Source of the DNA: Frigoribacterium faeni
Lineage (GTDB): Bacteria > Actinomycetota > Actinomycetes > Actinomycetales > Microbacteriaceae
DNA: 64,000 nucleotides
Direction of reading: 5' to 3'
Assembly (NCBI RefSeq): GCF_011761235.1
Contig: NZ_JAAOYW010000002.1
Location: 248,001-312,000 of the forward strand
The position numbers were made by a program, and so were the translations under genes. This document shows, one piece after another, positions 8,397 to 15,494 of this stretch; position 1 is the first letter of the stretch; each line of letters begins with the position of its first letter. The notes under the pieces were generated by a model. It did no database searches and had not been told where the DNA came from. It saw nothing but the letters and a program-made list of their open reading frames with translations.

Positions 8397-10112
8397 ATGC
8401 GTCGTTCCTCCATCGCCGCGCGGCTCTTCGCGCTGCAGGTCGTCGGCGTCGTCGTGCTCGCCCTCGTCGCGGGCGCCTGGCAGTGGACGAGCGCCCGCAC
8501 CGACACCGAGCGCGCCGCCGCGGCGCGCTGCACCGCCCTGGCGACGTCGATCGCCGACAACCCGTTCGTGCTCGAGGCGCTCCGCTCCGACGACCCGTCC
8601 GCCGAGCTCGAGCCGTACGCGCTCGACCTCATGCGCGACACCGACACCGACTTCGTCACCGTCATGACGCCCGACCGCACCCGCCTGACGCACCCCGACC
8701 CGGCCGAGATCGGGCGACCCTTCATCGGCACGATCGAGCCTGCCCTCGAGGGCCGTGCGTTCAGCGAGACCTACGCGGGCACGCTCGGGCCCTCGGTCCG
8801 CGCCGTCGTGCCCGTCCGTGACGAGGGCGGCTCGATCGTCGCCCTCGTGGCCGCGGGCGTGACCGTCGACAGCGTGTCCGCGGCCCTGAGCACGCGCCTC
8901 CCCCTGCTCGTGGGCGGGGCGCTCGCGACCGTGGCCCTCGGGGCGCTGGCGGCGTGGCTGCTCAGCCGCCACCTCCGGCGCGTGACCCGCGGCCTCGGCG
9001 CGGAGGAGCTCGGCCGGGTCAGCGACCACCACGAGGCCGTGCTGCACTCGGTCGGCGAGGGGCTCGTGCTCGTCGACGACCGGGGACGCCTCACCCTGGC
9101 GAACGACCACGCCGCCGCGCTGCTCGAGGAGCCCGCGCTGGCCGCCGACGTCGCGCGGCGGCCCGTCCCCGTCGCCGAGCTCGACCTGCCCGCCTCGCTG
9201 GCCGAGCTGCTGCGCGGCGGCGGCGAGGCCCAGGACGAGGTGCACGTCGCCGGCGACCGCGTGCTCGTCGTCAACCAGCGCGTCGCGGCGGCCCCGGGCA
9301 CGGCGCGGGCGCGCACGGGCGCGGGCCGCCGCCTCGGGACGGTCACCACCCTGCGCGACCACACCGAGCTGCGGCAGCTGACCGACGAGCTGCGCACCAT
9401 GAGCACCCTGTCGGAGGCCCTGCGGTCGCAGACCCACGAGTTCGCCAACCGGCTGCACACGATCGTCGCGCTGATCGAGCTGGGCCGTGCCGACGAGGCC
9501 CTCCGCTTCGCGTCAGACGAGCTCGACCTCGGCCAGGTCCTCGCCGACCAGGTGGTGGCGGCGGTGGACGAGCCGGTGCTCGCCGCGCTGCTGCTCGGCA
9601 AGAGCGCCCAGGCGCGGGAGCGGGCCGTCGACCTCAGGCTGCACGTCTCGCCCGACTTCGGCACGCCGCGGGTGCCGGTCCGCGACCTGGTCACCGTCGT
9701 CGGCAACCTCGTCGACAACGCCCTCGACGCGGCGGCGCCCCGGGCTCGTGCCGGGGCCGACGCGGCAGGCCACGTGGGGCAGGGGCCGGCCGAGCCGGGG
9801 CTGGCCGAGCCGGGCCTGGGCGCGCAGAGCCCTGCTCGCGCGGTCGTCCGGGTCGCCCTCGAGCGCCCGGCGCCGGGGCTCGTCCGCGTCGCCGTCTCCG
9901 ACACCGGCCCCGGGCTGCCCGAGGGCCGGGACGTGTTCCTCCGCGGGGTGAGCACCAAGGCGGCGGGCCCCGAGGGGCGCGGCATCGGCCTCGCGCTCGT
10001 CGCCCAGGTCGCGCGGCGGGCGGGCGGCACCGTCGACGCCCGCACGACGCAGGACGGCACCACGATCACCGTCGAGCTGCCCGACGACGACGAGGGGCAG
10101 GTGCGGTCGTGA
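8397..10112 (+). CDS. CitA/DcuS-type sensor histidine kinase
   Basis: 571 residues, membrane-bound. TM1 is near residues 8-28 and TM2 near residues 165-190 (LLVGGALATVALGALAAWLL), framing a periplasmic PDC/sCACHE domain of ~135 residues containing DFVTVMTPDRTRLTHPDP, typical of dicarboxylate and citrate sensors. A cytoplasmic PAS region follows (HHEAVLHSVGEGLVLVDD). The phosphoacceptor box is SQTHEFANRLHTIVALIELG, the DcuS/CitA type. ATP-binding motifs are VVGNLVDNALDAA, DTGPGLP and GRGIGLALV. The stop overlaps the GTG of the response regulator. It lies close to the dctA gene, so it probably senses C4-dicarboxylates or citrate. Confidence 0.93.
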   Translation: MRRSSIAARLFALQVVGVVVLALVAGAWQWTSARTDTERAAAARCTALATSIADNPFVLEALRSDDPSAELEPYALDLMRDTDTDFVTVMTPDRTRLTHPDPAEIGRPFIGTIEPALEGRAFSETYAGTLGPSVRAVVPVRDEGGSIVALVAAGVTVDSVSAALSTRLPLLVGGALATVALGALAAWLLSRHLRRVTRGLGAEELGRVSDHHEAVLHSVGEGLVLVDDRGRLTLANDHAAALLEEPALAADVARRPVPVAELDLPASLAELLRGGGEAQDEVHVAGDRVLVVNQRVAAAPGTARARTGAGRRLGTVTTLRDHTELRQLTDELRTMSTLSEALRSQTHEFANRLHTIVALIELGRADEALRFASDELDLGQVLADQVVAAVDEPVLAALLLGKSAQARERAVDLRLHVSPDFGTPRVPVRDLVTVVGNLVDNALDAAAPRARAGADAAGHVGQGPAEPGLAEPGLGAQSPARAVVRVALERPAPGLVRVAVSDTGPGLPEGRDVFLRGVSTKAAGPEGRGIGLALVAQVARRAGGTVDARTTQDGTTITVELPDDDEGQVRS

Positions 10113-10936
10113 CCGGCGCCTCCTCGTCCCGGCCCCCGGCCGCTCCCCCGGTGCGCGTGCTCGTCGTCGACGACGAGCCGCTCACGGCCGAGGCCCACGG
10201 CGCGTACCTCGCCCGCCTCGACGGGTTCGAGCTCGTCGGCGTCGTGCACGACGGCCGGTCCGCCCTCGACCGGCTGCGGCAGCCCGACGTCGACCTCGTG
10301 CTGCTCGACCTGACGCTGCCCGACATCCACGGACTGCAGCTCTGCCGGGCGCTGCGCGCGGCGGGCTCGACGGTCGACGTCGTGGCGATCACCGCCGTGC
10401 GCGACGTCGCCGTCGTCAAGAGCGCGGTCTCGCTCGGCATCGTGCAGTACCTGATCAAGCCGTTCACGTTCGCGACCTTCGCCGAGCGGCTCGCCGGCTA
10501 CCTCGCGTTCCGCCGCGGGCTCGACCAGGGCGAGGGGCAGGTGACCCAGTCCGAGGTCGACGCCAGCCTGGCCACGCTGCGCACCGCGACGACGCCCGCG
10601 CTCGCCAAGGGCATCGCCCCCGAGACGCTGGCCGCCGTGGTCGAGGCGCTGCGCTCGGCGTCGACGGCGGCGTCCGTGTCGGCGTCGGCATCGACGTCGG
10701 CATCCGAGGCCTGGGCGCGACCGCCGGCCGACGACGCAGCGGACGTCGACCCCGACGACGGCGCGACCACCCCGCGAGGAGGCGCGCTCTCGGCCGGCGA
10801 GGTCGCCGCGGCCGTCGCGGTCTCGCGCGTCACCGCCCGCCGCTACCTCGAGCACCTCGCCGACGCGGGCCAGGTCGACCGCGTGCCCCGCTACGGGGCG
10901 CCGGGCCGCCCCGAGCACGAGTACCGCTGGCGCTGA
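10109..10936 (+). CDS. CitB/DcuR-type response regulator
   Basis: 275 residues. The receiver domain (residues ~14-130) contains the acidic pair DDEP, the phosphoacceptor Asp67 in LVLLDLTLPDIHG, and the conserved Lys in YLIKPFTF. After a ~70-residue Ala/Ser-rich linker, a C-terminal HTH reads LSAGEVAAAVAVSRVTARRYLEHLADAGQV, as in CitB/DcuR/MalR regulators. GTG at 10109 overlaps the kinase stop (GTGA), so kinase and regulator are made together. Likely target: the nearby dctA-type carrier gene. The serine/alanine linker is longer than usual. Confidence 0.93.
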   Translation: MTGASSSRPPAAPPVRVLVVDDEPLTAEAHGAYLARLDGFELVGVVHDGRSALDRLRQPDVDLVLLDLTLPDIHGLQLCRALRAAGSTVDVVAITAVRDVAVVKSAVSLGIVQYLIKPFTFATFAERLAGYLAFRRGLDQGEGQVTQSEVDASLATLRTATTPALAKGIAPETLAAVVEALRSASTAASVSASASTSASEAWARPPADDAADVDPDDGATTPRGGALSAGEVAAAVAVSRVTARRYLEHLADAGQVDRVPRYGAPGRPEHEYRWR

Positions 10937-10973
10937 GGTGCCCCGCCGCCCGGCCGCCGGCGCGGCGCACGAC

Positions 10974-11033
10974 GAACCCCGTTCCATTCAGGGAACCACC
11001 GAGCAACGGGGTTCGTTGAACGGAACGTGGTTC
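10974..11033. repeat. Nested palindrome, GAACC family, copy 1 (60 bp)
   Basis: Outer arms of 16 bp at 10974-10989 and 11018-11033 (14 of 16 paired) enclose, after 3-bp spacers, a 22-bp inner hairpin at 10993-11014 whose arms again begin GAACC and end GGTTC. It lies between the convergent response regulator and lipid kinase genes. A closely related copy in the opposite orientation is at 45380-45439. Confidence 0.85.
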
Positions 11034-11044
11034 ACAACGGGATC

Positions 11045-11110
11045 GCCGGGTGCCGGGTGCCGGGTGCCGGGCACCGGGAGCCGGACACCGGGCACCGGGT
11101 GCCGGGCACG
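11045..11110. repeat. GCCGGGT-type heptamer tract with inverted part
   Basis: Several consecutive GCCGGGT units are followed by inverted ACCGGGC-like units, so the whole tract can fold back on itself. It ends just after the stop of the lipid kinase gene and may act as its terminator. The units are imperfect. Confidence 0.7.
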
Positions 11111-11126
11111 GAGCCAGGCGCCGCCG

Positions 11127-12167
11127 CTACGCCCGGGGCACCCGCACGGTCAGCCCGCCCGGCTCGACCCAGGTGCGGAACCCGGTCGCGACGCCGAAGC
11201 CGTCGCCGTCGACCTCGATGTCCTCGGGGCTCTTCAGCGACACCTCGATCTGCTTCGCCTTGACGTAGCGCAGGGCCTCGTTCTCGGTGCCCGGCAGCTT
11301 GTCGGCGAAGGGCAGGCGGCGCACGACGCCGTTCTCCCAGAACACCTTGTAGAGGATGTGCGCCCAGCCGCGCACGCCCTTCGGGCGCAGCAGCAGGATG
11401 TCGAACAGGCCGTCGTCGATGGCCGCGTCGGGCAGCAGCACGATGTTGGCGGGCAGGGCGCCGCAGTTGCCGACGATGATCGTGTGGGCGCGCATGTCGC
11501 GCTGCTGGCCGCCGTCGATCCGGTAGCGGAAGACGAGCTGGTTCTCGTCGCGCAGCGTCGCGGCAAGGGCCTTGACGTAGGCGAGCCAGCCGACCTTCTT
11601 CTTGAGGTCGTCGTCGGTGTTCGCGAGCATCTTCGCGTCGATGCCGAGACCGGCCATGACGACGTAGACGTGCTCGCTGGTCGAGCCGTCCTCGCGGCGG
11701 ATCTCGAGCATGCCGAGGTCGATCTCCCGGTCCTCGCCGCCGAACGCGGTGTCGAGCGAGTTGTCGAGGTCCTCGAGGGTCAGCTTGAGGTTGCGGGCGA
11801 GCAGGTTGCCCGTGCCGCTGGGCAGCAGGGCGAGCGAGGCGCCGGAGTCGTGCACCGCCTCCGCCACCGCCCGCACGGTGCCGTCGCCGCCGGCCGCGAT
11901 GACCATCGTCGCCCCGGCGTCGAGCGCCTCGCGGGCGGGGCCCTGGCCCGCGTCGTCCTCGCTGGTCTCGAACCAGAGCGTCGTGCCCCAGCCGGAGGCG
12001 CCCTCGGCTCGGGCGACCGCGGCCTTGACGGCGTCGAGGTCCACCTTGATCGGGTTGTAGACGACGGCCGCGACGCGCGTGCCCGTGCCGGGGGCGCCGG
12101 TCGAGGAGGCGGCGGTCTCGTCGGCGCCGGACGTCGCGGAGGACGTCGGGTCGGTGTCTGTGCTCAC
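11127..12167 (-). CDS. Diacylglycerol kinase-like lipid kinase (DAGKc domain)
   Basis: 346 residues. The DAGKc fold starts near residue 30 with VAAVVYNPIKVDL and contains the nucleotide-binding GGDGTVRAVAEAV and the LPSGTGNLLARNL loop. The C-terminal beta-sandwich includes VGNCGALPANIVLLPDAAIDDG and ends VEVDGDGFGVATGF. This family phosphorylates diacylglycerol or related lipid alcohols at the cytoplasmic membrane face, feeding phosphatidic acid to phospholipid synthesis. GTG at 12167 is followed by an Asp/Thr/Ser-rich tail of about 28 residues that precedes the domain. It is separated from its neighbours on both sides by palindromic elements, so probably monocistronic. Confidence 0.92.
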   Translation of the reverse strand: MSTDTDPTSSATSGADETAASSTGAPGTGTRVAAVVYNPIKVDLDAVKAAVARAEGASGWGTTLWFETSEDDAGQGPAREALDAGATMVIAAGGDGTVRAVAEAVHDSGASLALLPSGTGNLLARNLKLTLEDLDNSLDTAFGGEDREIDLGMLEIRREDGSTSEHVYVVMAGLGIDAKMLANTDDDLKKKVGWLAYVKALAATLRDENQLVFRYRIDGGQQRDMRAHTIIVGNCGALPANIVLLPDAAIDDGLFDILLLRPKGVRGWAHILYKVFWENGVVRRLPFADKLPGTENEALRYVKAKQIEVSLKSPEDIEVDGDGFGVATGFRTWVEPGGLTVRVPRA

Positions 12168-12232
12168 CCGTCGATGATGGCACCGCGCCGCCGCGCACGG
12201 TCGGGCCCGCGGAGGACTGCGTTCTGTGCACA

Positions 12233-12325
12233 GTTCAGGGACCCGGCCGGGCTGGGTCCTGAGCCGTGCACGAGTCAGGAGCGCGCCTCCTGAGCCGTGC
12301 GGATCCAGGACTCGTGTTCCTGAAC
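12233..12325. repeat. Complex palindromic cluster built on TCAGGA/TCCTGA arms
   Basis: Outer GTTCAGG (12233-12239) and CCTGAAC (12319-12325) enclose a hairpin TCAGGGACCC/GGGTCCTGA, a second hairpin TCAGGAG/CTCCTGA, and GCACGAGTC pairing with GACTCGTG further right. CCTGAGCCGTGC occurs twice as a direct repeat. It lies between the start of the lipid kinase gene and the end of the anti-sigma gene, both on the minus strand. Confidence 0.7.
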
Positions 12326-12404
12326 GAGGAGAGGGGACGGGGCTCGGCGATCCGGGCGGGGCGGGAGCCGAGGAACGGCGGGGCGGGAGCCGAGGAGGGG
12401 CGGG

Positions 12405-13196
12405 TCAGGCCCCGAGGGAGGGCACCGTCGCCGTCGCGATGTCCGTGCCGTCCGCACCGCGCACCTCGACGGCGACGACGTGCTCGCGCAGCACCGCCGC
12501 GTTCATCCGGCAGTCGATCGTCACGTCGGTGCCGAGGAACGTGCCCGACTCGTGCTCGACGCCCGCGTCGTCGACGACGACGACCGAGAACGCGTCGCCG
12601 ACCGGCAGGCCGTCGACGCTGAGCACGGTCTCGGTGCCCCAGGTGTGGGCGACGAGGTCGCCGTCGACGGCGACGCCCGAGGGCTCCCCCGCGAAGGCCA
12701 CGTGCTCGACGGCGCCGAGCGTGCCGGGCGGACCGGCGACGGGGGCGTCGCGCACGGTCGTGGCGAGCACGCCGCCGCCGACCCCGACCGCGACGCAGGC
12801 GGCCGCGCCGGGCACGGCGAGCGCCGCACGCCGCGCACGGCGGGGGCGCAGGGGCACGAGGGGGGCGACCGGCGCGACGTCCGGCGCCGCCGCGACGCCC
12901 GACGCGACCGGCGCGCCCGACGCTGCGGGCGCCTCCTCGGCCCGACCCTCGCGGGCCACGGCGGACTCGACGCGGTCGCGCAGGTCGTCGCCGGCCACGG
13001 CGTCGTGCCAGGCGCCGACGGGCCGGAGGCGGGCCACGACCCCGCCCAGCGAGGCGATCTCGTCGTCGACGGTCGGGTCGACGGCGCGCAGCGCGTCGAG
13101 CTCGACGGCCTCGGCGGGCGACAGGTCGGAGGCCAGTGCGGCGGCGATCAGCTCGGCGCGGCGGTCGGCCGAGGTGTCGGGAGCAGGGTCGGTCAC
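12405..13196 (-). CDS. Anti-sigma factor, RskA-like
   Basis: 263 residues. The N-terminal ~85 residues form the cytoplasmic sigma-binding part (RAELIAAALASDLSPAEAVELDALRAVDP), a zinc-less anti-sigma helical domain. One transmembrane segment follows an Arg-rich stop (RPRRARRAALAVPGAAACVAVGVGGG, around residue 140-165), and the C-terminal ~95 residues are extracytoplasmic with an RskA-like beta fold (DGLPVGDAFSVVVVDDAGVEHESGTF). GTG at 13194-13196 overlaps the sigma stop, so the two are coupled. It is expected to hold the adjacent sigma factor at the membrane until a surface signal triggers proteolysis. Confidence 0.88.
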   Translation of the reverse strand: MTDPAPDTSADRRAELIAAALASDLSPAEAVELDALRAVDPTVDDEIASLGGVVARLRPVGAWHDAVAGDDLRDRVESAVAREGRAEEAPAASGAPVASGVAAAPDVAPVAPLVPLRPRRARRAALAVPGAAACVAVGVGGGVLATTVRDAPVAGPPGTLGAVEHVAFAGEPSGVAVDGDLVAHTWGTETVLSVDGLPVGDAFSVVVVDDAGVEHESGTFLGTDVTIDCRMNAAVLREHVVAVEVRGADGTDIATATVPSLGA

Positions 13197-13744
13197 GAGC
13201 GGTTCTCCCCGTCGTCGAGGTGGCTGCGGAGGGCGCGCAGGGCGTAGAAGCACCGCGTGCGGAGGGTGGCGACCGGGACGCCCGAGACGTCGGAGAACTC
13301 CTGGTAGCTGAGCCCGGTCAGGTGGACGGCGACGACGACCTCGCGGTGCTCGTCGCTGAGCCGTGCGAGGCCCTCGACGATGCCGAGCCGGTCGAGCGGG
13401 TCGGCGGCGGGCGCCGCCTGCTCGGGCGCCTGGTCGTCGGGGACGAGCTGCGGCGTGCGCTGCCGGGCGCGGTGCACGTCGAGCACGACGCGGCGCTCGA
13501 TGGCGAAGAGCCAGGTGCGCGCACCGCCGCGGGCGGGGTCGTACGAGGCGCGGGCACGCCAGGCGCGGAGGAACGTCTCCTGCACGCAGTCCTCGGCCAG
13601 GGCCCGGTCGCGGAGAGCGTTGACGGCGAACCCGAGCAGGGCCGAGCCGTGCTCGGCGAAGGCGGCGGACACGTCCAGGCCCGTCGTCGTCCCGCCCATG
13701 CGGCTCCCCTCGTACGTGTCGGGACGCGTCATCACGAGCGGCAT
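13193..13744 (-). CDS. ECF RNA polymerase sigma factor
   Basis: 183 residues. Region 2 runs from FAEHGSALLGFAVNAL through DCVQETFLRAWRARASYDP and RTWLFAIERRVVLDVHR; region 4 is GLARLSDEHREVVVAVHLTGLSYQEFSDVSGVPVATLRTRCFYAL. No region 3, as expected for ECF sigmas. Two starts are possible: ATG 13744 and ATG 13699, each preceded by the same GAGGGGAGCCG string, so the upstream 45 bp look like a local duplication. The longer one is listed. Translationally coupled to the anti-sigma gene. A promoter-like motif shared with the divergent CHRD/sortase operon suggests autoregulation and a surface regulon. Confidence 0.9.
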   Translation of the reverse strand: MPLVMTRPDTYEGSRMGGTTTGLDVSAAFAEHGSALLGFAVNALRDRALAEDCVQETFLRAWRARASYDPARGGARTWLFAIERRVVLDVHRARQRTPQLVPDDQAPEQAAPAADPLDRLGIVEGLARLSDEHREVVVAVHLTGLSYQEFSDVSGVPVATLRTRCFYALRALRSHLDDGENRS

Positions 13745-13790
13745 CCGGCTCCCCTCACCCTACGGACATCGAGACGGTCGCCTCACGGGG

Positions 13791-13818
13791 AGTACGCCGA
13801 GGAGGCGCCGGGCGTTCA
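13791..13818 (-). promoter_or_regulatory. Candidate ECF promoter for the sigma/anti-sigma operon
   Basis: Read on the minus strand, TGAACG (13818-13813), a 16-bp spacer and CGTACT (13796-13791), ending about 45 bp before the first start codon. The same TGAACG-N16-CGTA pattern faces the other way upstream of the CHRD gene. The spacer happens to contain the recurrent 12-mer CCGAGGAGGCGC. Confidence 0.55.
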
Positions 13819-13876
13819 TCCGGGACCGGTCCCGTCCGCCGCCCCGCACCTCCTCGGATCTTTCTCGGCTCGGCGG

Positions 13877-13904
13877 TGAACGCGCGGGCCCCGTCGCTCG
13901 TAAG
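13877..13904 (+). promoter_or_regulatory. Candidate ECF promoter for the CHRD/sortase operon
   Basis: TGAACG (13877-13882), a 16-bp spacer and CGTAAG (13899-13904). It matches the motif on the divergent sigma gene in sequence and spacing. A 12-bp palindrome CGACACGTGTCG follows at 13911-13922. Confidence 0.55.
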
Positions 13905-13958
13905 GCCCTCCGACACGTGTCGTCCGCCTGGGCGGCACCCACGAGAGGCAGAGGAAGC

Positions 13959-14690
13959 ATGACGATGAAGCGTTCCGTCCGACACCTGACCATCGGAGGC
14001 GCGGCCGCGGCCGCCGCCACCCTGATCGTGGCCTCGCCCGCCGCGGCCGAGACCACCGTGCCCGAGCCGAGCTCGTTCACCAGCGCGTTCACCGTGATGG
14101 CGACGCCGGACCAGGTGATCAACAACGACGGCGTGGCCGTCGCCGGCGAGCCCGGAGCCACCGGCACCTTCGACTTCCGGATCAACTCGGACACCGAGGT
14201 GATCTGCTACGACATCACCCTCACGGGCGTCACGGGCGACTACCAGAGCCCCGCCAAGACGGCGACGCACATCCACCAGGCCGCCGCGGGCAAGGCCGGG
14301 CCGCCGCGCATCGCGTTCCCGAACCCGACCGACGCCGACGGCGACGGCGTGCGCGAGGCGAGCGGCTGCCTGCAGGGGCCCTTCACCACCGGCGTCACGA
14401 GCGACGCGGGCACCGACACCGGCGAGGGCTTCACCCTCGCGCAGATCGAGGCCGACCCGGCCGGCTTCACCGGCGACTCGCACACCGCGGCCTTCGCCGC
14501 GGGCGTGGTGCGCGGCCAGCTGACCCAGGTGCCGGTCGGCGGCGTCGACACCGGTGCGGGCGGGGCGGCCTCGGCCGTGTCGTCGACCTCGGACGGCGGT
14601 GCCCTCGTCGGCGCCGCGGCCGTCGGCGGGCTCGTGCTCGCGGGCGCGACCGGGCTCGTGCTGCGTCGTCGGGCCGCCGCGCGGGCATGA
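13959..14690 (+). CDS. Secreted CHRD-domain protein with C-terminal membrane anchor
   Basis: 243 residues. The signal peptide is residues 1-29 (MTMKRSVRHLTIGGAAAAAA, cleavage near SPAAAET). A CHRD (chordin-like) domain occupies ~40-190, with FDFRINSDTEVICYDITLTG and ATHIHQAAAGKAGPP, the conserved histidine-containing turn. A Ser/Gly-rich linker leads to a hydrophobic helix (GALVGAAAVGGLVLAGATGL) and the positive tail RRRAAARA, i.e. a cell-envelope anchor without a clear LPxTG motif. The start codon follows GAGGAAGC. The stop overlaps the start of the sortase gene (ATGA), so this is the probable partner of that sortase. Confidence 0.85.
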   Translation: MTMKRSVRHLTIGGAAAAAATLIVASPAAAETTVPEPSSFTSAFTVMATPDQVINNDGVAVAGEPGATGTFDFRINSDTEVICYDITLTGVTGDYQSPAKTATHIHQAAAGKAGPPRIAFPNPTDADGDGVREASGCLQGPFTTGVTSDAGTDTGEGFTLAQIEADPAGFTGDSHTAAFAAGVVRGQLTQVPVGGVDTGAGGAASAVSSTSDGGALVGAAAVGGLVLAGATGLVLRRRAAARA

Positions 14691-15385
14691 GCCTGCGGGC
14701 GGGGTCGGCTCGGGCCGGCGTGGGCCGGGCTCGCGTGGCTCGGGCTCCGGTGGCTCGGGCCGGCGCCGGGCTGGCGGTCGCGCTGACCGCTGCCCTGCTG
14801 CTGACGGGGTGCACGTCGGGCACGACGGGGCCGACGCCGACGGGCGGCGTGGGTGCGGGGGCGGAGCCGAGCGCTCCTGCCTCGGTGCCCGCGCCTCCTG
14901 CGACGTCCTCGCCCGAGCCGGCCGCGCCCGTGGCGGCGGTCGGTGCTGAGCCCGCCCGGGTCTCGGTGCCGGCCATCGACCTGGACGAGCCGCTGATCGG
15001 CCTCGGCATCGCCGAGGGCGGCGCCATGGAGGTGCCCGTCGACGCCGACGAGGTGGGCTGGTTCACGGGAGGCGGTCGTCCGGGAGGGCGTGGCCCGACC
15101 GTGATCGCCGCCCACGTCGACTCGACGACGGGGCCGGCGGTGTTCTTCCGGCTGTCGGAGCTCGTGCCCGGCGACGAGGTCACGGTCACGACCGTCGAGG
15201 GCACGGCCGTGCGCTACGTGGTCGACGAGGTCGTCGACGTGCCCAAGGCCGAGTTCCCGACCGCCCGGGTCTTCGGCGCCCGCCCGGGCGACGAGCTGCG
15301 CCTGATCACGTGCGGCGGGGTCTTCGACCCGGGCTCCGGCCACTACGACGAGAACCGGGTCGTCTTCGCGTCGCCCGCCGGGTGA
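14687..15385 (+). CDS. Class F sortase
   Basis: 232 residues. A signal/lipobox-like N-terminus (LAVALTAALLLTGCTSG, cysteine at about residue 42) is followed by a Pro/Ala/Ser-rich spacer, then the sortase beta-barrel from VSVPAIDLDEPLIGLGI. The catalytic triad can be read: His in VIAAHVDSTTG, Cys in LRLITCGGVFD and Arg in YDENRVVFAS. Class F sortases are transpeptidases that attach or trim surface proteins in actinobacteria. The gene overlaps the CHRD gene by four bases. The nearby LAFTG adhesin gene converges on it, so it may also be a substrate. The lipoprotein-like cysteine is unusual for a sortase. Confidence 0.88.
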   Translation: MSLRAGSARAGVGRARVARAPVARAGAGLAVALTAALLLTGCTSGTTGPTPTGGVGAGAEPSAPASVPAPPATSSPEPAAPVAAVGAEPARVSVPAIDLDEPLIGLGIAEGGAMEVPVDADEVGWFTGGGRPGGRGPTVIAAHVDSTTGPAVFFRLSELVPGDEVTVTTVEGTAVRYVVDEVVDVPKAEFPTARVFGARPGDELRLITCGGVFDPGSGHYDENRVVFASPAG

Positions 15386-15397
15386 GCCCGCAAGGCC

Positions 15398-15465
15398 GAG
15401 GGCGGGTCCCCCGGTGCGAGGGCGGGTCGCGATCGACCCGCCCTCGGCCCGGAGGACCCGCCCTC
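15398..15465. repeat. Nested palindrome, GAGGGCGGGTC family, copy 1 (68 bp)
   Basis: Outer 17-bp arms (15398-15414 and 15449-15465, one mismatch), 3-bp spacers, and an inner hairpin GAGGGCGGGTCG-CGAT-CGACCCGCCCTC at 15418-15445. It lies between the convergent sortase and adhesin genes. Copies 2 and 3 are at 28828 and 29360 with identical dimensions. Confidence 0.92.
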
Positions 15466-15494
15466 GGCGGATCGGCGGCGCGGCGGCCGTGGGG

